Source: Pectinophora gossypiella (Eukaryota; Arthropoda; Insecta; Lepidoptera; Gelechiidae). From it: DNA of 64,000 bases. The notes beneath the pieces are model-generated. The model was given only the letters and a program-made list of their open reading frames with translations, did no database searches and had not been told where the DNA came from. The first letter of the stretch is position 1. Each line of letters opens with the position of its first letter. Location: positions 12,958,598 through 13,022,597 of the forward strand of contig NC_065421.1 in assembly GCF_024362695.1 (NCBI RefSeq), written 5' to 3'. Below, in pieces: positions 22,576-33,530 of the stretch. The translations under genes were made by a program, and so were the position numbers.

Positions 22576-22779
22576 TTATGACGGACTTTCCAAGCTGTCG
22601 ACTTCGTTTAATCTTCTAATTTCATGGATAAGAGACATAATATATGCATCTTTTATATTTGTTTTTGGGTATAAATGATGGCCCCTGTTATTACACCTAG
22701 GCACAACACATCTTCCACCCATTATTATTCTGATCAAAACAAAGAGAAGCAATATAGATAGCAACATAATTCTATACAT
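22576..22779 (-). CDS. Possible small secreted peptide
   Basis: 67 codons from ATG 22779 to a stop at 22576-22578. After MYRI comes a strongly hydrophobic stretch (MLLSILLLFVLIRIIMGG) that could be a signal peptide, followed by a basic segment with a Cys pair (RCVVPRCNNRGHH) and a charged C-terminus (LIHEIRRLNEVDS). A TATA-like motif lies about 45 bp upstream near 22825 and a minus-strand AATAAA about 90 bp downstream near 22485. No family recognised; the CxxxxC..N start is faintly THAP-like. A short open frame can arise by chance, so this is tentative. Confidence 0.3.
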   Translation of the reverse strand: MYRIMLLSILLLFVLIRIIMGGRCVVPRCNNRGHHLYPKTNIKDAYIMSLIHEIRRLNEVDSLESPS

Positions 22780-22978
22780 ATCTGATCCAAATGTCAAGCA
22801 ACTATTATTGTTATGTATATTTTATGCCTCTGCCATTATATTCTATTTTTGAATAATAATATACTTACCCGAGCAATGAGAAAATAAGTAATTATGACGT
22901 TAAATTTGTACAGCGCCATTTACATTTCTTTCGCAGAAAGTAGCTTGTTAAGTCAAAGCACGATGTTTATGATGAAGT

Positions 22979-23336
22979 GCGTTGAAACAATAACATAACA
23001 TAAACTGCCTATATACGTCCCACTGCTGGGCACAGGCCTCCCCTCAATCAACCGGAGGAGGTATGGAGCATACTCCACCACGCTGCTCCACTGCGGGTTG
23101 GTGGAGGTGTTTTTACGGCTAATAGCCGGGACCAACGGCTTAACGTGCCTTCCGAAGCACGGAATCATTTTACTTTTTCGGACAATCAGGTGATTCAAGC
23201 CTGAAAAGTCCTTACCAAACAAAGGACAAACTCACAAAGTGATTTCGACAATGTCCCCATCGGGAATCGAACCCGGACCTCCAGATCGTGAGCCTGACGC
23301 CCTCCGTGGTCTAGTGGTTAGAGCGTTGAAACAATA
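22979..23336 (-). mobile_element. SINE-P with inverted 5' end and 14-bp target duplication
   Basis: GCGTTGAAACAATA flanks the insertion (22979-22992 and 23323-23336). The body lies on the minus strand with the type-1 tail next to the left duplication. The first 27 bases of the SINE head (23296-23322) lie in plus orientation, so they are inverted relative to the body. This matches the twin-priming signature of LINE-driven retrotransposition. Confidence 0.85.
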
Positions 23337-23756
23337 CTAAAGGGGAAATATTAGGTACAAAATTGCGTTAATATTATACCTAAAGTACAAACAGCTCATC
23401 AGACCACCAAATGTACCGTCACAGATTAGGAAATGCGGACTTTGGATGAATTAATTAATTTCCCGGACATCTTGCATTATTTTGATAACTACGGATTTCG
23501 CGTCATAGAGTAATAGACTCGAAGCTACTGAACCGCTAAAAAAATACGAATACTTAACTAATTAACTTTTAAACTGAATCATCAAAATACCATTTTATTT
23601 GTAAGTTTAAAAAAAACCCTGATAGCCCTGTTCTGAGAACACGTTTCTTACACCGTATTGCCACGAGTTTGAATTCATATTTAATCACTAACCATAAATT
23701 AATGATATCACGTGGTTCTCAGTATTTTTGGCCACGCAATTCTAAAACGTTAATAC

Positions 23757-24243
23757 AGGGTGTTAGTGACATCGTAACGAAAACTTTGAGGGATGATTCA
23801 GGCCATGATTCTGAGTTGATATCAAGTGGAATTTTCCGTCGCAAAAGTATGGAACGGAAAATAATTTATATAAGCTCTAAAATTTTCATGACTTCTCCGA
23901 CAGGAAATTCCACTTGATAACGACTCAGAATCATGGTCTGAATCATCCCCTTCAGTATTCGTTACAGTGTCACTAACACCCATACCTACTTGTATGGCTA
24001 CTGTATGTACTTGTATGGGGTGTAAGTGACATCGTAACGAATACTGAGAGGGATGATTCAGCTGATTATTCTGAGTTAATATCAAGTGTAATTTTCCACC
24101 GCAAAAGTATAGAATTGAAAATAATTAAAAAAAACTAAAAAAATAACATGAATTTTGCGACGGAAAATTCCACTTCATATTAACTCAGAATCATGGTCTG
24201 AATCATCCCTCTCAGTATTCGTTACGATGTCACTAACACCCTG
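23757..24243. mobile_element. MITE-A tandem dimer, copy 1
   Basis: Two palindromic MITE-A units in tandem, sharing a short linker (catacctacttgtatgg, ctactgtatgtacttg). Outer ends are CAGGGTGTTAG and the inverted CTAACACCCTG, flanked by TA. Unit hallmarks: 'gacatcgtaacgaa', 'gatgattcaggcc', 'aagtggaattttcc'. No coding frame. A second dimer of the same length and layout is at 37720-38206. Confidence 0.9.
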
Positions 24244-24868
24244 TATAATTGAATTTAAGCTTTCCCTAAAAGTTACATTTAATAAAGACGGTCGTCAAAA
24301 AGTTCAACAAATATTTAAAAAATCTGCATATTATCTCTCCTAGTCAAATGTCACAGAGCCTCACAGAGTTCCCACACGGATAGCCACAATAGTAACATTT
24401 CCGCGTGACATTTACTACGTTTCTAATCTGTGGCTAAGCCTAAGTCCCAGCAAAGTGTCCACATTACAGTTTAAGCGAGCCAGAGAGGATAAGTGCCGCA
24501 TTCACTATTCAGCAAATAAAAGAACCATTCCAGAAATCTTGCCGTAATGGGAAAACAGAGGGAAAAGTCGTGGTTCGAGAAATTAGCCACTTTAGGCTCG
24601 GAATTAAAAGGATTTTGATAAATGCGGGTATTTGGCGGTTGTTTGTTCGTAAGGATGTTTACAGACCAACAACCCAAGATCAAAAACTGCGTCGTGGCTC
24701 CGTTGTCGTCAGAGAGACGTCAGCGTCGCTGGCACTAAACGACGTCGTTGATTCAAAAAATATTTATTTTTCAAAATTGGCTTACAAAGTTAGCGCTTTT
24801 TGAACGTCAAAAAATTAAATTACATATTATGTAACTAGCTGTAAAACTACTGATCAAACGTCGCCAAC

Positions 24869-25180
24869 GGCCTCCGTGGTCCAGTTTGAGCGTTAGGCTC
24901 ACAATCCGAAAGTCCCGGGTTCAAATCCCGGTGGGGACACATCACGAAAATCACTTTATGACCCTAGTTTGGTTAGGATATTACAGGCTGATCACCTGAT
25001 TGTCCGAAAGAAAGATGATCCGTGCTTCGGAAGGCACGTTAACCCGTTGGTCCCGGTTACTACTTACTGATGTAAGTTAGTAGTCGTTACATAAGCCAAG
25101 TCAGGGGCCTTTGGCGGCTCAATAGTAACCCTGACACCATGGTTGATTGGGTTGGTAATCCACGTTACAGACCACACGAT
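24869..25180 (+). mobile_element. tRNA-headed SINE-P, type-2 tail
   Basis: Head 'ggcctccgtggtccag', B-box-like 'gggttcaaatcccgg', body 'tgatccgtgcttcggaag', tail 'ggcggctcaatagtaaccc' and 'cacacgataaaagaag'. Confidence 0.85.
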
Positions 25181-25479
25181 AAAAGAAGCGTTGGTCTTCA
25201 CGTTCATTGTGTATGAACCACATATGAGGCACTAATTTTGAAACTCATACGTGCATGTCCCATATGTGGGGCACTAAGGAAAATGGGAAAATCCGACGGC
25301 AGGCTTTTTGGGATTGTTTTCTCCTTGCCATAGTGTGTAATGTCTATGTACCTACATAAATTTCAATATATTTATCGAAAAATAATATTCCGCGGAGGGG
25401 TATATCTAATTTCCAGTTACACAGTGAACGGGTTAAGCACACGCGTGTTGCATACCTACGCGGTACATTAAAATTGGAA

Positions 25480-25634
25480 TTTCCTGCTGGAAAATACATG
25501 AATAATTTAGATCTATTAAATTATTTTCAGTTCCATAATTTTGCAACGGGAAATTCCCCTTGATATCAACTCAGAATCATAGTCTGAATCATCCTTCAAA
25601 GTTTTCGTTACGATGTCACGAACACCCTGTATAA
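25480..25634. mobile_element. MITE-A, degraded copy
   Basis: The right arm is intact ('gatatcaactcagaatc', 'gttacgatgtcac', 'gaacaccctg' plus TA); the left arm is mostly lost. Confidence 0.75.
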
Positions 25635-25844
25635 CGACAACTCAATGCTCTAGGTATACCTACATAAGGTTTCTAATACTAATCGCGGGATCAAGAGCCC
25701 TCTGATCAAGTACAGAGTAAAGAACAGGCACTTCTCTGAAGTAACACTGAAGGGCCCTCACCTACCGTCGTTTTAACCGAATGTCCATTATTTTCACCCT
25801 TAACGACCTTCCACACAGCGCGAAGCGATTCGTGCGATATAGAA

Positions 25845-26205
25845 ACAAGTCATCATCTCCCTAGCATTATCCCGTTTTTCACAGGGTCCGCTTACCTAAC
25901 CTAAAGATTTGACAAGAGACTGCCTTGTTTTATGTTTACGCGGTTATTATCATAATTAAAGCACACAATAACAGGTTCTTACCACGTTTAAATGGACTCC
26001 CAGGGAAGGAGTCTCATATCCCCATTTAAACGCGGTAAGAACCCGTTATTATGTGCTTTAATTAAGAGACTGCCTGTCCAACCTTCCAGCCCGCGAAGGG
26101 AAAACCAGCCGACGAAAATGCACTTCTCGGGTTTCCTCACGATGTCTTCTTTCATCGTTGAGTACGTGATAATAGTGATTTATGATCCAAACATGAATGT
26201 TTGAA
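25845..26205 (+). repeat. Interspersed repeat C, split by a fold-back insert
   Basis: 'tcatctccctagcattatcc', 'gtccgcttacctaacc' and, after the insert, 'cagcccgcgaagggaaaa', 'gatccaaacatgaatg' match 9000-9245. Confidence 0.65.
25914..26075. mobile_element. 138-bp fold-back insert with 12-bp duplication
   Basis: AAGAGACTGCCT occurs at 25914-25925 and 26064-26075. The 138 bp between them carry inverted arms of about 40 bp ('taaagcacacaataacagg' against 'cccgttattatgtgcttta'; 'ccacgtttaaatgg' against 'ccatttaaacgcgg') around a small loop. A 12-bp duplication is long for a DNA transposon, so the mechanism is unclear. Confidence 0.75.
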
Positions 26206-26861
26206 TAAATTAGATGTTGCAACTTTACCTTAATATCGCAATGCGATAAAGGTGATGGGTGCCACCACAACATGATTGTTACGACCAACATTTTCCTTTT
26301 TTTATATTCTTTTTGTACTTCTGTTAATATGTAATTTCGTAGAGTTATTTTTTTTTTGAATTATTACTGTGGCGTCCTCTAATAAAAAATACCTTTTTTC
26401 TGTCTCTCTTTTCCGTCGATATCGCATTGCGTCGTGAGGAAGGTCGCTTATGAAACGTTTCTTATTTATGGGTTTTTAAATACCTATGGTTGCAAACGGC
26501 CTTTCCATAATATGGAAATCTTAAATACCTTCATATTATGATGGTTAGTGATGGGCGATTGTATCAAGTAATTAACAATCGAATTATTCAAATGATTCAT
26601 AGATGGTTTTGGTTTAGGTTCAGCTTATAGGTTATAGGTAAACATTTTGATGTATTTATAATTGTTACTATGGCATCCACTGAGACTACGTACAAAGCCA
26701 GCATCATCACTACTTTAAAAACCACGCTCTTATCGGTGTAGCATAGCTGGTGACGAGTGGGTGTAAACATATACTATACACTTCTGCTTACCCTATCGGG
26801 GATACAGGCGCGTTGAGATAAGTACGTTATGTTAAAGTTAATAATTATGATTTCACTAATT

Positions 26862-27070
26862 TAAGAGTCGCGCTCTTTTCGGTGTAGCATTCTCCATTCT
26901 TATGTATCAAAGGTTCATTCGCTTCCTTATAAGACACGACGTTCACCTTCTCTTTAATCTGTTCCATGTACACTCTTCTTGGTCTTCGCCTTCCCCTCTT
27001 TCCTTGTAGCTTCCCTTCTATGATGTTTTTAATAAATTCGTCGTGTGTTATTAAGTCTCATTATCTTGCC
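26862..27070 (-). mobile_element. RTE-1 LINE 3' end, minus strand
   Basis: Reverse complement shows 'cttacatggaacagattaaa', 'gaacgtcgtgtcttataagg', 'gaatgctacaccg' and 'gagcgcgactcttaaatt'. Confidence 0.75.
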
Positions 27071-27402
27071 TTTTGTGTCCTCAATAACATGTCGGAACGC
27101 GTCGTACTTAAAAACGTCTTTAGTACCCTAAACCGCTTATATGTATATATCGCAGCTTATAAACAATTAATTACATCCCCTGTATTCTAAAGGGCATAAC
27201 AGCAACGTTATTGCGAACCGTAGACCCTGTATAAATATTCATCGAATAGACATCTCTCAATCCTTTGGGATAGTGGTATTACGATTAGAGATGAAACAGA
27301 GTTCCATAGCCGAAACCAAAACTATCCGATATAATATCAAAAATGCTTTTGGAGGTAGGAGGCTGCAATTGTGCTCTGGCAGATCCGCTTAGCGAGGACG
27401 CC

Positions 27403-27990
27403 AGATCAGAATCAGAATCATTTATTCAACGTAATTATCATGGATAAACTTGTTGAAGGTCAATGTAACATTTTTGAATTTACGTCATTTCGCAAGGTGT
27501 TATGGCTGAGGAGAAGAAATGACAAGAAACTGCAACAGCAACACATCTTTTAAAAACCAATGAGGATATACATTACAAGTTATTTAATAACTAGAGGAAC
27601 ACATTCAATACCAGACATTTTTATCATTTAGGTAGTCATTAATCTTATAATACGCTTTTTTACATAAAGTAAGCTTCACGTGAGCTTTAAATTTATTTTC
27701 TGACAAATTTAAAATATTATCTGGTATTTTATTGTAAAAACGTATACATAACCCCAAAAAAGATGAATTTAATTTACTTAATCTAGAATTTTGAATAGCA
27801 ATTTTATGTTTATTTCTTGTATTGTAAGTATGCCTTTCACAGTTTCTCGGAAGGAGAGATAAGTTTTTACGTACATACATAATGTTTTCATATATATATT
27901 GACTTGCGACCGTCAGTATATTTATTTCTTTAAACAGCTCCCTCAAAGAGTCCCGACAACGCAGCTTATAAATAGCGCGAACTGCTCTTT
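27403..27990 (-). mobile_element. CR1-like LINE 3' end, minus strand
   Basis: It includes the last 113 codons of ORF2 (27605-27946: MRELFKEINILTVASQYIYE, SRLSKLNSSFLGLCIRFYN, LCKKAYYKINDYLN), nearly the same as 7700-8044, plus the 3' UTR and the inverted 'atcagaatcagaatc' tail at 27403. The frame is uninterrupted, so insertion is fairly recent, but the RT part is missing. Confidence 0.9.
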
Positions 27991-28394
27991 TTTGAATGAT
28001 GAACTGATCACTTTACAAATTGGTAAAATTAGGTATTGGAAGTAGAATAGCTACTGAATAAATTGTCAATTATATTAATAAGCTTCTATCATGTAAAATA
28101 ATTCCTATTTACTGTTTAATTACGAGGACGACATGGTCGTTATTCTTGTACCAAGTCCTTTATTAAATAAAAAATATATAAAAAAAAATATCCAAAATGC
28201 GAAACTGTATGTTTGTGTCTGTATATCTGTCCGTCTTTCACGGCAAACCAGAGCCATGAGTAGGCTAGTTACCAACTAGTCAAATCAGTTACTTATTATG
28301 GCATTTATATGAAAAAGCACATTGTGACGTCACAGATTATTGCGTTTTTTTTATTAAAATTCACAAATAAGTTAAATAAAAAAAAGAAAACTAC

Positions 28395-28525
28395 ACCCTA
28401 AGGTTGCCTGGCAGAAATTGCTGTTTAGCAATAAGGCCGCCTATTGTGCTTATGTTTTATTCGTATGTTTATGTCCTTTATATATGTTCTTGTGCAATAA
28501 AGTATTATTGATTGATTGATTGAAA
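28395..28525 (+). repeat. Retroposon 3' tail (type U)
   Basis: 'ggttgcctggcagaaattgc', 'tagcaataaggccgcc', 'gtgcaataaagtatt' and a GATT tail. Related tails are at 39.87 and 51.9 kb. Confidence 0.6.
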
Positions 28526-29257
28526 ACGTTTTTCGTTAGTTCTAGATCAGTCGTAGATTTCTGACTTATATCTTTGCATTTTACTTTTACAATTCCTTAA
28601 AATAGTAATATAGAAAAACTCATTATTTTATATTAGATTCCGGAACCGGTAAGAAAATATTCCTACCTATATCCGAATCCGGTACTCCATAACATCCCTA
28701 ATTATGATCTTCGTGGTCTATCATACTGCGAATACCCGTACTCCAGAATAGATTACTTTTGTAATGTTGAAGATTATTTTAGTAAGAATACCTAATCTCG
28801 TAATTTATACCTATTAGGTACATTTAACCATCTCGTGACCCGACGATGTATAGTAATAGGATAAGAAAAATAGACTGCGTAACATAAACTAAATGTGTAG
28901 ATAGATATTTTAAGACATATTGCTTTTAGTACACGTATAATATATTTAAAATAACAAATAAGTTTTTATTCTATCATGGTGGTCTAATAAAGCTGAGTTT
29001 AGGTTTTTGGTTTTATCAAAACTTTAAACTATCATTACGGGACTATCCTAATCCGATAGTACAGCACTTATATCTACTTATGACAAATAACACAATACAC
29101 ACAAAGTAGCTTTTTCAAATTCGCTCAGACTACAAACAAATAAGTCGATCCTGGTTGCAACCTCATTGAGTGTGTGCAGTGCGCGGATAAAAGGCAATTT
29201 CGTGTTATGCTATTTAAAATTCCCGCATATAAGTACGCAATAACAGCAATAACAGCC

Positions 29258-29582
29258 TCCATGGTCTAGTGGTTCGAGCGTTAGGCTCACGATCTGGAGG
29301 TCCGGATTCGATTCCCGATGAGGACATAGTCGAAATCACTTTGTGAGACTGCCCTTTGTTTGTTAAGGACTTTTCAGGCTTGAATCACCCGATTGTCCGA
29401 AAAAAGTAAGATGAATCCGTGCTTCGGAGGGCACGTTAAGTTGTTGGTCCTGACTATTAGCTGTAAAAAAAACACCTCCACCAACCCGCCTTGGAGCAGC
29501 GTGGTGGAGTATGCTCCATACCCCCTCCGGTTGATTGAGAGGAGGCCTGTTCCCAGCAGTGGGACGTATAGACTGTTTATGT
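29258..29582 (+). mobile_element. tRNA-headed SINE-P, type-1 tail
   Basis: Full unit: 'cctccatggtctagtggttc', 'cggattcgattcccgatg', 'gcttgaatcacccgattg', 'cacctccaccaacccgcc', 'cagcagtgggacgtatag'. Confidence 0.85.
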
Positions 29583-29619
29583 ATGAATGTCAACAAATGT
29601 TGGTTATATTGTGGTTATT

Positions 29620-30005
29620 ACTTTATACATTCATACGTACTCATGCCTACTTTCCCATCGGGGTAAGCAGACAGTATGGAATTCCATTTGCTTCGATCTT
29701 GACAACTTACTTAACAACTTACTTACTTACTTACTTAACACACTATTACTGACTAATTTAAATGACTTTAAATTATGCTACGCTAAAAATAATGAGCCAT
29801 ATGATGTGACCTACATTGACCAAATTGGAGATGTCCTTAGATAAGGTTTAGTACAATTTACTCTGTACCGGTGTGCGTGTATGAAGCGATTGATGAATAT
29901 GGAGGAAGCAAGAGAAGTGTCTCAGTATCGAAGCAAATGGAATTCCATACTATCTGCTTACCCCGATGGGAAAGTAGGTATAGGCGTGAGTTTATGTATG
30001 TATGT
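29620..30005. mobile_element. RTE-2 tails facing each other
   Basis: 29620-29700 is a minus-strand tail ('cgtactcatgcctac', 'cccatcggggtaagcag', 'ggaattccatttgcttcg'). 29790-30005 is a plus-strand tail ('ctacattgaccaaattgg', 'gaagcgattgatgaatatgg', 'aaatggaattccatac', 'ggcgtgagtttatgtatg'). An ACTT microsatellite lies between. Confidence 0.75.
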
Positions 30006-30466
30006 AAAAATAATGAGCATCTAAACGCCCTCGCATTCAATGTTTTTCTTTCATCCCATTCTAACAGAGAAGTGTTTGTTAGAACATTACAAATACACAA
30101 AGATCCCCACTTTACTCAGCTAGTAAAACCAGATTAGCAATTGAAGCAATTCAGTTTCATTCGCACTACGCAATCGAGAGCGCAGTAAAATCTCATACGA
30201 TCTCTCCCGCTGTACGGCTCCCTTGTTGGCACAGGGCCGTATTTGGAAGAGGCCATAGATAAAAAAGTTATTAAAAAAACCTACTTCATAATCTGTCAAA
30301 TAAAAAGGAAAAAAATATTTTGTTAAATACAATGTTAGAATCTAAATTCTGAGGTCTCTCCCCTAAGTTACACGATGTTTAATAGTAATTTCAGAGACAT
30401 GCGCGGACTAAAATATACATAAATAAATGTATGAAATTAGACGCACGTTTAGTGTTGACAATGGCC

Positions 30467-30772
30467 CCGATTCCTGCAGACACCACCTAATTTTATTTTA
30501 GGTTATATCCGTCATTTTCGTATCCGTCGAAAAGGAAAGGGACGGATGATTCACAGCTCTTAATTTTAGGAAGAATGAGTAAATTAATGTGTCGGGATAT
30601 TGACTGACGTAAAATTTTTAGACGGTTGGTTTAGATTTGTGCTTAAAATTGACGTGTGTTCCATAAATTTTATGCTTGTCGATTACCCGTCCCTTTCCTT
30701 TTCGGCGGATAAGAAAAGGACAGATATAACTTAAAATAAAATTAGATGGTATTTACAGGAATTAGCACCAAT
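30467..30772. mobile_element. Fold-back MITE, about 306 bp
   Basis: The left arm 'cctaattttattttaggtta', 'tatccgtcgaaaaggaaag' is mirrored by 'ctttccttttcggcggata', 'taacttaaaataaaattag' on the right. Arms are about 85 bp with several mismatches; the spacer is about 130 bp. No coding frame. Confidence 0.75.
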
Positions 30773-31039
30773 AGCAACATAAAAATAGCTTTAAAAAAGT
30801 TCATGAAAAATATTAATTCTTTACTTTTTTAATTAATTTTATATTCATCGATCTATCTCTTTTTGTCGTGTTTGTAAACTTTGTAATTACTTAAAGTAAA
30901 TTATATGCCAAGTGGCAAAACAATCAGCGTTTTTTACTACAGTCTACGAGTGGTGAAACTAATTAAACTACACTCACAATGTAACATTTAGAAGCCGGAT
31001 CAACATGATAATCTCCTTCTCTTTTGAAGCCGGTTAAAA

Positions 31040-31135
31040 AGACGGAGAAAGAAGTGAAAGAGTTGGAATGTAATAGACAAGAATGGAGAAAGCTACACTA
31101 ACAAGAGCGTGGCTCTTAAATTAGTGATGATGGAA
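31040..31135 (+). mobile_element. RTE-1 LINE 3' end
   Basis: 'gaaagagttggaatgtaata', 'gacaagaatggagaa', 'gagcgtggctcttaaatt', TGATGA. Confidence 0.7.
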
Positions 31136-31149
31136 TCCTGGAAACCACG

Positions 31150-31615
31150 TGAAACTAATCTAAATATATAAAGGGAGAAACTGACTGACTGACATATGTC
31201 AGTCACAGTCAGTCACGCTGATATCAGCGCACAGCCTAAACGGCTAAACGTAGGCACTTGAAATTTGGAAGGGACGTAGCTTAGGTACCGTAGAGGTGCA
31301 CTAAGAAAGAAATTCCCGGAATTCCAACGGGAACGGGAATTAGCGGGAAAATCCTTTTGTATGAAAAATCTAAACCGCTTAAGTTAGACGCTTGAAATTT
31401 GGCATGCAGGTACCTTAGTTAACTTAAAGCTTAGTTGCAACAGGATATTGCAAAATTCCCACGGAAACGGGAGTTAGCGGGAAGAAACATTTGTATGAAA
31501 AAATCTAAACTGCATAAGTTAGATGCTTGAAATTTGATATGCACTCCCACACACACAAAGATCTCTCTTTTATAACACGCCACGCGAACGAAGTCGCGGG
31601 CAAAAGCTAGTTATA
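31150..31615 (-). repeat. SINE-like repeat with three internal 134-bp units
   Basis: In reverse complement it starts 'ctagcttttgcccgcgact' like the repeat at 12.93 kb. Internally the segment around 'ttgaaattt' recurs at 31258, 31392 and 31527, together with 'gcgggaaaatccttttgt' and 'aaaaatctaaac'. That is a tandem of three units of 134-135 bp. Confidence 0.65.
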
Positions 31616-31952
31616 TATAATCGAAACATGAATTCACACGCAAACGGCCTTACAAGTAAAAACTTATTATTCAACTCATATTTTTAGATTATACTAAGAA
31701 TAATAAACCTGGTATAAGCCGATAAAAAAGAGGTACTCGTAATTTAAAAATTCCGAGATCAATTAAAGAATCCCCTCTGTCAATGTCAGTCAGGTGTAGG
31801 TTATTCCGAACTTAAACAGGGTGAGGGTTGGTTTAGCGATAGCATGAGACGTTACACCAAGGTATAAGTTATTCCGAGTTTATTTGTGGAGATTTTGTTT
31901 ATTCTTAGGTTCATCATTGGCCTTATACGTCTGTTTCAGACGACTTATGACG

Positions 31953-32285
31953 TCATCGCCTCGAAGAAATGCACTTTCTTTCATGGTTGTATAAGCCAAT
32001 CCTAGAGCGGCAAACTCTACCACACACTCTGCAGGAGAAGTCTCCGACTGGTGGATTGTAGTCAGTTTGATGGCGTTTCATTCTCCTGCTCGCCAGTGTG
32101 TCAAACCAGGTGTGGTCATGAGTGTCGCGTCCATCGAGCACACGCTTCTTCCACAGGTCTCGATCATCGGCGAGCTCCTCCCATGCCTCGTGGTGAATTC
32201 CGAATGAGCTCATGTCTCTTTTGACGCAATCTTTGAATCGGGGCACCGGTCTTCCGGTTATTCTTAGGTTATGACCGGTATAAAA
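31953..32285 (-). pseudogene. Non-LTR retrotransposon ORF C-terminus with C2H2 finger
   Basis: The minus-strand frame reads RPVPRFKDCVKRDMSSFGIH, HEAWEELADDRDLWKKRV, then a terminal zinc-finger-like CRVCGRVCRSRIGLYNHERKC pattern (C-x2-C ... H-x4-C), ending RR-stop. This arrangement is familiar from LINE proteins (known pattern, clade not assigned). The upstream 78 codons of the open frame look unrelated, so the copy is 5'-truncated. Confidence 0.75.
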
Positions 32286-32944
32286 AAATACACCAGGTTT
32301 ATTTGTAAGGACGATAAAGTTGGACTGTCTGTCTCGCTCGCACTTACACGTTAGGCAACACACGGTAAGAAAGAGATCGTGTGCTGAGTGTCCGGGGTGT
32401 TCTATAGGATATTACTCCTGACGTCCGCCAAAGCCATTAGTCGGATCGTAAATTTTTGATAAAATAATTGCTCGCGTGCGGTGTGGTTTGTTGTTCTCTG
32501 TCTGACGCGAGTGTTCCAGAATTTCTGCCAGGTTAATAGGCTCGCCTCCTATTAAATGGGAATTAAACGTAGCTAGCGCTACTTACCAGCAGCTACTAAA
32601 GGCGTCTTGTGCGTTAAGTGTTCAACTAACAAGTCAACATCATAGCATCACGCCTGTTTCCCCGAAGAGGTAGGCAGAGGTACATCCACTCCGCACCAGC
32701 TACATATACTTACAAGCCCCTACTTCTGAATGCGGCCCTGAATACAATATGAACATCGGCCGGATCCAATCTAATTTGCGAGCGTTCCTCCATTAATTGT
32801 GCATTACGTAGAAAGCTACACGCCTAGCCACTTCTTGTTGCCTTATAAAAATCTATTTACCCATCGTTAAGGTACAGTGCTGCTTCCCATTTGTACGCGT
32901 GAATATTTCACGTTTTCTTTATTTATTAAGAAAAAAACCATCAT

Positions 32945-33000
32945 CATCATCAATTTAAGAGCCACGCTCTTGTCGGTGCAGCATTTTCCATGCTACGTTT
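32945..33000 (-). mobile_element. RTE-1 tail fragment, minus strand
   Basis: 'atttaagagccacgctctt', 'gtcggtgcagcattttcc'. Confidence 0.65.
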
Positions 33001-33530
33001 TTACGAGCGCCGATTCGCACCCCGGTACCGGATTTGCACCATCATCATCACCAGCCCATTAACGTCCCCACTGCTGGGGCACGGGCCTTCCCTATGGATG
33101 GATAGGGAGATCGGGCCTTAAACCACCACGCCGGCCCAGTGCGGATTGGTGGTTATTAACGACTGCTAATGCAGCCGGGACCAACGGCTTAACGTGCCTT
33201 CCGTAGCACGGAGGAGCTCGAGATGAAAACTTTTTTTTTGTGGTCACCCATCCTATGACCGGCCTCTGCGAAAGTTGCTTTACTTCAACAATCGCAGACC
33301 GAGCGCGTTTACCGCTGCGCCACCGAGCTCCTCGGATTTGCACCAATGAGATATTAATTTACCTTAAGTGTAGTTTTCACTAACACAGTAACAGTTGGCT
33401 CGACCATTACAGGCGGCGATACGGCTCACCACCTATATCGTTGGTCTAACAGAAAGTTTGGCGAGATGTGGATACTTAGTTCATCTTGCGATGGAATATA
33501 GTCATGAGCTTATGTTTTGTTATAAGTATG
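33001..33530 (+). mobile_element. SINE-S, split by SINE-Q
   Basis: 33001-33041 and 33333-33530 join to one SINE-S: 'ccggtaccggatttgcacc', 'agttttcactaacacag', 'cgatacggctcaccacc', 'gcgatggaatatagtcatg'. It is the plus-strand equivalent of copies at 18.96 and 37.6 kb. Confidence 0.75.
33029..33345 (-). mobile_element. SINE-Q with 13-bp target duplication
   Basis: CGGATTTGCACCA at 33029-33041 and 33333-33345 flanks a 291-bp unit. On the minus strand it begins 'ggagctcggtggcgcagcgg' (tRNA-like A box), continues 'gcgattgttgaagtaaagc' and ends 'tggggacgttaatgggctgg' then TGATGATGA. Second complete copy at 57886-58176; a third starts at 63933. Confidence 0.9.

Larger units (their letters stand above)
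27290..28706. mobile_element. hAT-type MITE relative, split by a LINE
   Basis: The left part (27295-27340: 'gagttccatagccgaaacc', 'actatccgatat') and right end (28640-28706: 'tatccgaatccggtactcc', 'ataacatcccta') resemble the element at 15848-16263. A minus-strand CR1-like LINE fragment separates them. The left terminus is eroded. Confidence 0.5.

Noticed and set aside
24869..24945. tRNA-like heads (also at 14771, 18406, 29258, 58504) as tRNA genes
   Set aside because: They are followed by a constant SINE body and tail, occur many times, and lack paired acceptor stems.
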